A stretch of DNA of 64,000 nucleotides from Tridacna crocea (Eukaryota > Mollusca > Bivalvia > Cardiida > Cardiidae), in the NCBI GenBank assembly GCA_943736015.1, contig OX031069.1, positions 43,806,728 to 43,870,727 on the forward strand. The letters are read 5' to 3'. Below the pieces are notes generated by a model, which was not told the origin of the DNA, did not search any database, and worked only from the letters and a program-made list of their open reading frames with translations. Shown here piece by piece: positions 26,640 through 38,600 of the stretch. The first letter of the stretch is position 1. Every line of letters begins with the position of its first letter. The position numbers and the translations under genes are program-made.

Positions 26640-29600
26640 ATGATATTGTTTGCAATTTTCAACACTATCCTTTTCTATGTTGCACCAGTTAGTGCACCTG
26701 TCTATGCTTTCCTGGTGTTTCTTTAACAGGCACATTGCTTAATATATTTTCCATGCAACTCACGAACAATGACCTTCATGAGAGGAATGAATCCTGTTGC
26801 AATGACTATTAGCAAAACAATTGATAGTTTACACAGACTAACAAAAAAATCCTTATTGTATTTAGGTGATAGTGGATGACTTTTTACCCATGAGTCAGCA
26901 TGGAGAACTGCTATGTTCCTATTCCAACAACAAGAGTGAATTGTGGGTATCTCTTCTGGAAAAAAGTTACATGAAAGTGATGGGAGGCTATGATTTTCCA
27001 GGATCCAATTCGGTAGGCCTTTCATTGTATCTTTGTCCTATACAAAGAGGTATTGTAAGGTCTGAGTTTGTTGGTACTATAGTAGGTAAAAACCTATAGT
27101 CTAACAGACTCACACATATTTGAGCCAAGCTCTGGCAAAAGGAGTTTTAACCATTTACCACACAACAAAATTCTGGACATGTCCAGTTTGAAAGAGCTTG
27201 CAGACTACAAATAAGATGCTGCTATAATTATGACTGCTGCCTTTGATAGGTTAGAAAACATTGTTACCAGCATTTTCTCCTTTTCCCACAAAGTTTTCCA
27301 AAGACTTCTCCTTCAGAGTCGTTAAAAGTCGGGATTATGTGGTAAAGGGTTAATGCATCTGTTTCATCGATTATAAACCTAGCAAGGCATTACATAATTA
27401 TGGATTTATAAGGTCTATAAAGTCACATTTTGTCTGACAACTGATGGGGTCATGAGGGGCCTTTTGATAGTAAAATGAATTGACCTTTCTGTAAACATGA
27501 GTTTGGCATGCTCCCTCCCCCCTCCCCCTTAGTAATGTGGTATTTTGGTTGTCAAGCCTGTCAAGCTAACCAGAAATGTGTCAGACTTTTTTGTTTACCT
27601 GACTCTGATTGCTACGTTTTCATTGGCCGATAAGAGGTTGGTAGACCTGTCAATCAAAGTGGGCAGAAAGGTCAATTGACCCAGAGCAAAAAATTCAAGT
27701 CAGGTCAGCGAGGACTGCGCGGGCTGATCTGGATATTTTTTGTAGATGCATAAACCCAGTACCTAACAACAAAATATTGGATGTACCCAAGTTGAAAGCT
27801 TTTGCAGACAATAAATTGATTGTGATTCAAACATAGAAACTTGCTGTTGAAGGCAGAAAACATAGTTGGAAAAGAAAAAAAATGCTGGTAACTAGTATTT
27901 TTATCCTTTTCCCAACAATTTTTTTCAAAACTATTCTTCCTTAACCCTTTCCCAAATGACAAATTTTAGACTGTCCCAAACTCAAAGTCTTTGCAGATGA
28001 CAATTTTGAATTTGATGAGAATGGCAGAAAGTTTTCCGATAGGTAAGAAAACACTGCGGGAAAAGGAGAAATTGCTCGTTACGAGCAATTTCTCCTTTTC
28101 CCACAGTGTTTTCTAAAGACTTGTACTGCAGACACATAAAAACCAGGGCTTGTTTGGGAAAGGGTTAAGGTCTTTAAAACTGAGGGTTGTATGTTAAAGC
28201 GTTAAGCACCCTGTTCACAGAAGTTGTGTCAGTTTTAAATATTTGAATTTTATACCTCCCTCATTTTTCGTAAAAATGGAGTTTTATGGGTTTATACACT
28301 GCAGTCGGACTCTTCTTCTGAGTATGGACCTATTTTTGTCTCCCCTTCTCCTCTTACACTTTTCGACCAATTTCTTTGTAATATTTCTTGCATGCTTTCC
28401 ATCACAAAATAGAAAATCAACACAACAGAGTCTTTGTTGTAGAATATAGATCTGCATGCTCTTACTGGCTGGATCCCAGAAAGAGTGGCTGTGACAGGGG
28501 AATCTGGTAAAGCAGACGAGAGATTTGACAAGGACAAGGAATTCAAAAGAATACTTGAAAGGTTCCATAAAGGTCATTGTTTGGTTACCGTGGCAACAGG
28601 TGACATCCCAGAAGTAGAGGCAGACAGAGCAGGCCTGGTTCCCACACATGCTTATGCCATGCTCGATATTAGAGAAGTGAAGGTTTGTTGGTCATATGAT
28701 ATCTAATTCTTTATCACACCCTGTATAAGAAGCCTTTTGAAAACATTGTAGGAAAAGGAGAAAATGCTAGTAACCAGCATCTTCTACTTTTCCCACAATG
28801 TTTTCTTCTCCATTCAGAACTAAATCATTATTTAAGTTACATTTAATTTGTCGACTGCATATTGTATATGTGTTTGTCCTTTCAGTCATTATACCCCAGC
28901 ATATTCTCCTTTTCCCACAATGTTTTCTACCCTTCAAAGAACAAATTTCAAATTTTCAGTCTCTTTTATTCTATCGTCTGCAAATGCTTTCGATTTGGAC
29001 AAGCCTAAAATTTTGTCATTGGTAATGAGTTAAATCATTAACCCTTTTATACCCCAAAAGGCATTTAAATCTATGGTATCTCTAATTGACCCTAAATAAC
29101 AGCAAGGGTGAAGCCTTTTTTTTATGTGTATATGATACCTTTTGATAGCATAGAAAACATTGTGACAAAAGGTGAAATTGCTCATCACGAGCAATTTTAC
29201 CTTTTGCCACAATGTTTTCCAAAGGCTCCTACTAGCAATGTGTAGAAATGAGTATCTATGGAGTAAAGGCTTAATTCAATGATTGAACTCTTTACAGGAC
29301 GGCAAAATGCTAGACCTATCTATATTGAAAGCTATTGCAGAGAACCCATTTTTTTTTTCTATTTTCATTTCTACAAGAATTGGTTTGGCATGAGGAAAGC
29401 CCTGACCACACAATCCAGAGTGTCAGGGACCAGGCGGCATAAAGGCAGAAATTATTATAGGAAAAAGGAAAAATGCTGGTAAATCAGCAATTCAGCATTC
29501 ACCACAATGTTTATTACCATTCCAAAGGTAATTCTCAGTATTTTAGCCATATTTATTGTCTGCAAAAGCTTTGAATATGGACAAGTGTAAAATTGTTTGG

Positions 29601-32600
29601 TAAAGAGTTAGGAGTGACTATTAATATTTGTTAAAAGTTTTTCTTTGAATTTTGGTTAGCTTTTTAGAAGTAATGATTGCTAGAAAAATGAGTATAGCCT
29701 CCAAAATTGTCTTCTTTCATTTATTTTATAATTTTCAGGGAAAGAAGCTGTTAATGTTGAAAAATCCATGGAATCATTTGCGATGGAAGGGAAGGTTCTG
29801 TGAGAATGATACAACCAACTGGACCCCGGAAATGCAGAAAGCCCTCAACTATGACCCTAAAAATGCTCAAACCTATGATAATGGTATGTTAGATATAGAA
29901 GAGCCATCATCTGTGAAAAGAGTGTTTAATGCATTCTACAGAAAGTATTGGCCCAGATCAGCCTGGGCAGTATGAGCGCAGTATGTGCAGGCTGACTTGG
30001 ATTGAAACTTTAAGCTTTCAGTAGATTTACAGCATGTTTAAAGAGCATTCTACTGTATGGTTTGAACAAATTTTAGACAAATGAATCCATAACCTGCAAC
30101 TAATTGCTTTATAAAATGTATTAACCCTTTACAAAACAATCCCTGGTTTTTACGACACTGAGATAAAAGCCTTTTGAAAACATAATGGTAACCAGCATTT
30201 TCTCCTTTTCACACAATGTTTTCTACCCTTCACAAAACAGATTTCAAATTTTCAGTCACTTTTATTTTGTTTTTATTCTGCAAATACTTTCGATTTGGGC
30301 AAGCCTAAACTATTGTTGTTTGGTAATGAGTTAAGAATTAATAAAATAAAAATACTCTTTTTCCCACAATTTTTCCCAAGCCATTGATAAATTCATTTTT
30401 CTGTCCATCAAATACTTTGACTTTGTATAATTTCCAAGATTTTGATTCTATGGAAAATTTCCTGTACAGTACAGGGTGTGAATATGTAATGAAAAGTCCC
30501 CCCCCCCCCTTCAACTACAGTTCCAAATATGATACAGAATACGCATGCATTGATTTGTGATTTGATTCGTCAAAATGTTATTTTGTGTGTTATACTGTAA
30601 TATTCATAGCATAGCATAGGTAATCAGCATGTCCTTCTTTTCCAACCATATTTTTTACCCTGTCAGAGACAGATACTGCTGTTTGAACCACATTTAACCC
30701 ATAACCCATAACCCCATAAGGCATTTCTGTGGTATCTCTAATTGACCCTAAATATATAACAGCAAGGATGAAGCCATTTCGAATGTGTATATGACACCTT
30801 TTGATAGCATAGAAAACATTGTGACAAAAGGTGAAATTGCTCGTGACGAGCAATTTCACCTTTTACCACAATGTTTTCCAAAGGCTCCTACAAGCAATGC
30901 GTAGAAATGAGTATTTATGGAGTAAAGGCTTAATTTATTGGCAGAAAATTCTTTCAATACACCCCTAAATGTATTTTTTGTTTGGGAATGGGTGAATAGG
31001 CTATTTACATGAAAAGGTAAGATTTATATAGCAATAGTGTAACATAGATTGTATACTTGTGTATATCTTGTTACAGGTGTGTTCTGGATTGACTATGAAT
31101 CTTTGATCCACTTTTTTGACGTCATCTACATTAATTGGAATCCAGATCTCTTCAAGTTCACTACATGTATTCATGAGTGAGTTTTTTAAATGTCCGTTTC
31201 TTCTCTTTATTATTAAGAATGTTATGTAAAGAAAACAAGGCCAATGAGGTTTTTTTTCTTTTTCAACTACAGCGCTAAACAGCAATTTCCGGACTATTTG
31301 TTGTCAGAATTTTTCACATAAAGGAAGTCAAATGATGGCTTCTGTTTGTTATAGGTTAGAAAACTTTGTGGGAAAAGAAGAAATACTGATAATCAGCAGT
31401 TTTAATTCACATACTCTGGTTTGAGATTGCCTTTTTCCCAGACTCATTACAACTTGTGGTGACGTATTTAGGAGTGATTTTTTTTTTTTAACATAAGTAG
31501 CTCGGATTTTAAAAGGGTTGTTAAATCAAATTAATGCCTGGACAGAATAAAACCATTTCCCTAGGCCATTTACTTTTTGCTCCTCAAAAGGCAGGCATAT
31601 AGTCTCTGCTTAGTCTGTCCGTCTGTCTATCCGAAGCCATTTCTTCACAACCCTGGACCAAATTGGATTAAACTTCACATATGAACCCTATGGTATTGCG
31701 CCAATGTACTCTTCCTGGTTTCCCAATTTCATGCTCTGTCATAGAAAAAGGGTTTTTATTGTAAATTTCTTATGTGACAAACCATTTACTGACAACCTTC
31801 ACTTTCCTTTAGAAAAGACCTGTTTGTGTAGCATAATCCATCTTTGACGGCCCTTGTTTAAAATGCACGACAAGTAGTTTCCAAACAAGCTTGCAGAGCT
31901 ACAGATCAGAGGGTGTGATGGTATTATAAATCCCTTATTTCTCTTTCAAACCCTATGTTGTGGGTACTCATTAGAATCGTGTCAAGGAGACAGTTCTAAT
32001 GAGTACCCATAACATAGGGTTTGGTGCATAATTATTAATATTTTTAATTCCAAAATCGAAATCACTCCCTCTATCTGGTGCTCTGAAGCATGTTTTTTAA
32101 TTTTCATGAATCAAAACGGAAAGATGGCCACAAGATTTTTGTTTTCTAACACATGTCCATAGTTCCTGGTTGGCCAAAGAGGGTCCTACAAAAGACAGGT
32201 ACAATATCAGTGAGAATCCACAATACAGACTAGACATTAAATCCAATCATCCTTCTGCTGTGTGGTGCCTTCTTACTCGCCACATCACTGACAAGGTATA
32301 CCCTTTACTATCTTCTGTCTTAGCAGGCTTTTGAAAACACCTTGAAAATTAGAAAACCCTTCTCCCCAACCCAATTTCAATACAATATTTAACAAAGATT
32401 AACTTTTATGTTTGTAGTATTCCCTAGTCAAACTTCGTTAATTTATTTCATGCCTTCAGGTAGGATATCGAGAAATAGCAGTGAAAATATTTCTTGATCT
32501 TACACTGGTACCACCAGTGAAAATACCGATTTTCATGTTCTTATTGCCTAGGTAAATTGCCTCACAACCAGATGGGAAATATGACGTCATATACCTTACA

Positions 32601-35600
32601 TTTGTCACTCTTGACTTAATATTGTGATGCGTTGCTATGCGGGAGGGGTACACCACGGAGAATAATGGAAAAGAATTGTACTGGATTTTGATAAAGCTCC
32701 TCCCAGAAAGGCTCGAAAGCATGAAATGAATAGAATTTTTTTTTCTTTGGTGAAAGATCGAAATTTATTTCATCTCCAGAACACCATCGGTAATATTTCA
32801 CTCATGGCTGTGCCACAAGTGAAAATATAACCCATGGTGTTCACTCAATGAGATAAATTTCGATGGAGCTTTCACTGAAAAAAAAAAAACAAATATCCTC
32901 TATGTCACAAAATTTCAATATATAAGAGATAAAACAGAATGAAAGTTTAACCCTTATTCTGTGTAGGCACATAGTGACATACAGCAGTAGTTGACTTTTG
33001 AATACATTCTAGCAAAACACTATTGTGAATGTGTGCTAAACTGAGCATTTTTTTCTTTTTTTTCAGCAATATTTTCCAAACTATATCAACATTCAAATAT
33101 AGTTTCATGGGAGTGTTGTTTATTTTTCAGGCAGATTTTGCTGACAATAAAGAATTTATAGCTTTACTGGTTTATGATACTGGAGGAAAAAAGATCTTTT
33201 ATCCTTGTAAGTTGGCTTGATTGTAATTTGTACAGCTAGAGTGTAATTGAGGATGGATTGTTTGTTTATTGTTTCTGATTTCAAAGCTTATCTCAACAGA
33301 GTAGAAAGTGAAGATGTATTTGATTCAGATAAATTTGATTATGTCAGCTGAAGGTTTGATTACATCAACCAGGGTTTTCCATGACGCACAAATCCTGCGT
33401 CATAGATGCAATTTTAATTCAAATGACCCCCAAATTGAATGACAAGTGTCATCAGTGTTGCAAGTTTCAAAAATCTAAATCAAGTACAAAGTTGAATAAA
33501 GCATCATAAATCCAAGTCTGTTCTTGCTTCAGTATCAGACGATCACCCCTCTATTTTTAACTACAAGGTATATTTCATATGAGAGTGGTTTTCTGGTAAT
33601 TTATTTATAGACATTATTGCTGTAAAGTATAATGGACATGTGTCATAAATATAGGCCCAGTGGAAGTCTTGGTTGGGTTCTCTGTATTTCAAAGCATATT
33701 TTATATGAGTTATGGTATATAAAAGTACACATTGCTAATTTGTGCTGTTTGCGAAAAATAATGTCACGACAAAGAAAACTAGCATACTTCTTTCGTCTGC
33801 TTCCTTCAACTAACGATCAAGCCATGTGAAGCAGCAATTCAGAAATGACTGACTGACTTTTCTATCTAGGAGTTTAAAGGTGAAATGCATTGTAGTAGAT
33901 TTAGGTCAGTCTACAGGGGGTTTCCCTGGAAGTTTGTAAATTGTGCTTGAAGTTGATGAGGAAGAGATCCATTTATTTTGAACCCTAAATTAACGAAATG
34001 ACCCTCAACTAATGAGGAAAGGGGTCACAATGACCTCCAATTTTTAAAGCCGAAGGAAAACCCTGATCAACAAAAGATTTGGAAATGTGAACAGAAAAAA
34101 ATAGAAAATGAAAAAAAGGTACAGAAACAGTAAACAAAGTGCCATCTTCTCACAAAGTACTCAACGGTTTATGCCCCACCCCCGAAAAGACTGGTTGGAA
34201 ATGCGATTCCACGGCTTGGTCTTTCTTTTACTTCTTTTAACCCTTAAAGCGCTGGAACTGACTTAACTTTTTTTTATGGACAGTGTAGATCTAAGATCAG
34301 ACTGCACAGAATGTGCAGTCTGATCTTAGATCTACACTGTTCACTATTTTGTTACATTTTCTGGCTGAAAAAAACCTTGGCACAGCAATATTTCAGATGT
34401 TTTTCCTATTTAAAAATGTCTCTTGCTTTAATTCAGCACATTAAGTGTTAACCCTTTACCACATAATCCTGACTTTTAACGACCCTGTGAAGGAAGCCTT
34501 TTGAAAACATTGTTTTGAAAGGAGAAAATGCTGCTAACCAGCATTTTCTCCTTTCCCAACAATGTTTTCTACCTTTCCCAAAACAAATTTTAAATCTTCA
34601 GTCACTTTTGTTTTGTTGTCTGCAAATACTTTCAATTTGGACCAGTCTAAAATTTTGTTGTTTGGTAAAGAGTTAAGCCATGAAACATATCTTTCCAATT
34701 TGGCTTATACGTAGTAAAGTATGCTTCTTTGATAGGGAATACCAGTTCAAGGCCCAGACTTTTTAAGATAATGAAAAAGAATCAATATTTTCGCAGTGTA
34801 CATTACATTCATCAGGTGTACAATTTACTACAAAACGGATTACGATAATGGAATGAATGTTAATGTAATAATGTAGTTTTATCATATTTTCTATTCGTGT
34901 TTCACTATCAACAGATGACCCACCCCCATACAAAGATGGCATTAGGATTAACAGCCCCCATTACCTTGTTAAACTGGTGGAAAACAAGAAGAGTACATCA
35001 TACACGCTGGTCGTGTCACAGTATGAGAAGAACAACACCATAAGTTATACACTCAGGGTTTATGCCACTTGTGAATTCTCACTCAACAAAATAGTTGATC
35101 CTTATAATAAACATTATGAGAAGAGAGTAAGTTGTACAATAGGTTCATTTTCTGTCAATACAGCTAGGATTGCTTACGATTGTAACATATAGAGGATATT
35201 GGGGTGGGGGAGGGTGTTTGGTGAAAGATCAAAATTTATTTCATTGAGTGGACACCATTGGTAATATTTTCACAGGTGGCACAGCCATGAGTGAAAATAT
35301 TACTGGTGGTGTTCACTGTATGAAATGAATTTCAATCTTTCTCAGAAAAAAAACAACAATAAATATTCTATTTATTTCATGCTTTTAACCCTTTCTGGGA
35401 GGAGCTTTCTCAAAATCCAGTAAAGTTCTTCTCTGTTATTCCCTGTGGCGTACCCCTCCAGCATAGCAATGCATTACAATATTACATCAAGCGCGAGAAA
35501 TGTAAGGTAAATGATGTCGTATTTCCATCTGGTTGTGAGGCACTCACAATTAAGCTAGGCAACAAGAACATGAAAATCGGTATTTTCACTGGTGGTACCA

Positions 35601-38600
35601 GTGTAAAGATCAAAAAATATTTTCCTTGCTATTTCTTGATATCCTGCCAGAAAGCATGAAATGAAAAATTTAAAACTTTCTGAAATTAATGCAAAAGTTC
35701 GGCTTATATGATAGGATTTATCTTTTAGCATGAAGAAAACATTGTGAGGGGTAAAAATAAAAGAAGCCTTCTGCCAAAAGGTTATCAAATCATAGGATTG
35801 TCTGGTTAACCTGTTACCACACGGCAAAATTTTAGACCTATCCAAATTGAAAGTGTTTGCAGAGAACAATTTCAGATTGGCTTAAATGGTGCAATTTTGC
35901 TTTGACAGGTTACCAGCATTTCTCCTTTTCTCATCACGTTTTCAAAGGCTTCTTCCTAAGGGGCTTTGAAAGTTGTCATTATGCGGTTAAGGGTTAAGGT
36001 GTGTTCTTGATTTTTAGTCCAATGATGTGAACTGTCGGTTTTAACTCTTTAGCAAACAAGGTAGAAAAGGTAGAGATCATTGCGGAAAAAAGAAAAAAAA
36101 ATGGTGATAACCAGCATTTTGTCTCTTTTGTCCACTGTCTTTCCAAAAACCCTCTGCATAGCCCCGGGGTAATCCTTACACTAGTGTAGTTTGTGTGGTA
36201 AAAGCATCCTTATGAGTTTTAATTGTATGAAATGGAGCTGTCCTGTAGTTCAAATGTTGAACTATTGTAACTTTAAGATTGGTTTGTTTAGGATATTTAA
36301 CTCATTACCAAACAACAATATTTTAGGCTTGTCCAAATGGAAAGCATTTGCAGATGACAAAGTAAAAGTGACTGAAAATTTGAAATTTGTTTTGTGAAGG
36401 ATAGAAAACTTTGTTGGAAAAGGAGAAAATGCTGTTCACCAGCATTTTCTCCTTTTCCCATAATGTTTTCTAAAGGCTTCTTTTTCAGGGGCATCAAAAG
36501 TAGGGATTGTGTGGTAATGAGTTAAAAAAATGTCAGACAATATAAACCTATTATCAGCCTGTGCATACTGATCTTTTTTTACACTGCCTCCTATATTACC
36601 TCTTTCCCAAACGAAAAAATTTTGGATTTGTCCAAATTAAAAGCATTTGCAGAAGACAGCATGCAGCAGGTAACCAGCATTTTCTCTTTTTCCCACAAAG
36701 TTTTCTACCCTTCCTTAATCAAATTTTAATTTTTGAGTCACAATTTTTTTGTCATCTGCAAATGCTTTCAATTTCGACTAGTCCAAAACTTTGTTGTATA
36801 ATGATGAAAGAAGCATAATATGCTAATTGATTGAATCTTGTGCCAGATTACAGGCCAGTGGAAGGGTGTGACAGCGGGAGGGTGTGGTAACTATAGGGAC
36901 ACTCACAAAAATAACCCAATCTACCAGGTGAAACTGGACAACACGACTGCTGATAATTACCTGCTCATTGAACTGTTTGGACCAAAGTAAGTTCTTGGAA
37001 GTTTCTGTCTTTTCTCATTATAGAAAGGTTTTATGGTTATTCCAAAGCTTAATTGTTTGCTCTTTGACAGGTGATAAAACTTATATCTAACATATTTGCA
37101 GAGGTGAAATTGAATTGGCCAGAATTGATGGGATAATTATGTGTTATTAGTTTAGTTTAAACATGTTTATTTTTACATCGATTGAGAAACAAGTTCTTAC
37201 AGCTTATACTAATCTCTCTCAATTCTGCTTCCTGGGAACTACACCAGTACTCGGGCGGAATGTTTGAAATAGGAAAAAAACATTGTTGGAAAAGGAGAAA
37301 ATGCTGGTTAACCCTTTCCCAAACAGGCCCTGATTTTCACGACCCTGAATAGGAAGCTTTTTGAAAACATTGTGGGAAAAGGAGAAAATGCTGGTAACCA
37401 GCATTTTCTCCATTTCCCAAAATGTTTTCTACTTATCCCAAAACAAATTTCAATTTTTGAGTCACGTTACTTTTGTCTTCTGCTAATGCTTCCAATTTGG
37501 ACCAGTCTAAAATTTTGTCGTTTTGTAAAGTGTTAACCAGCTTCACAGACAAATCACATAATTTGAGCAGTATTCAATTCATTGTCGGCAGATGCTTTCA
37601 GTTTGAACTGGTCTAAAATGTTGTCATTTGATAAAGAGATAATAAATATTTATTACAGATACATAGATCTGACATGATTTAGTTTTTGAGATAAGATTTT
37701 ATTAAAAGAGTCTTGGGAAATGTTATTAAGGGAGCCTTTTCCCTGACAAGTTTAATAAAATTTTATCTCAAAAGCCCAAGAATGTCAGATTCTTTTTATC
37801 ACATTACAATATTCCACAATCTACAGATCAGATGATGCAAAAAAAACTGATAAATGCACCCGGTATTTTCCGTGAGACCCATTCACTAGTATGAAATGTG
37901 TAGAAAATGATGTCAAAAATGACGTCACACAAATGTGATATCAAATGTGTATAAGATAAGAAAGTTTGCAATGGGTATATTACACTAAAAAAACCCAGGA
38001 GGTTATGTGATAAATACCTTTGTCAAAGATGCAACGACAATTAATTGTCCTTATTTTGATATGTTTTTGTAACTCATCTACTCGTGCTACTGTAAGGCTC
38101 GGGATGGTATTGAGGTAACCCTTGGCAAACATTGAAATTTTAGTGTGGTCCTTTTGAAAATGTTTGCAGACGACACTTTTAATGTGGTTGAAATTTAGGG
38201 ATTTGTATGTGAAAGGTCAGGAAACAATGCAGGGACAGAAGAGCATGCTAGTTTGTTGCATTTTATGCTGATTCCACAATGTTATAAAAGCATTTTTCCT
38301 CAGGGTCATACATTAACCCATTACCACACAATCCCTACTTTTGACGCCCCTGAGAAAGAAGCCTTTTGAAAACCCTGTGGGAAAAGGAGAAAATGCTGGT
38401 AACCAGCATTTTCTCCTTTTCCCACAGTGTTTTCTCCCCTTCCCAGAACAAATTTCAATTTTTCAGACACCTTTATTTTGTCGTCTGCAAATGCTTTCAA
38501 CTTGGACCAGTCTAAATTTTTCTTGTGTGGTAATGGGTTAACACAGGATTGTTTGGCAAAGGCTTTTCAGGTAGGAACTGAGAGCCCTGTCTATTTCTTA

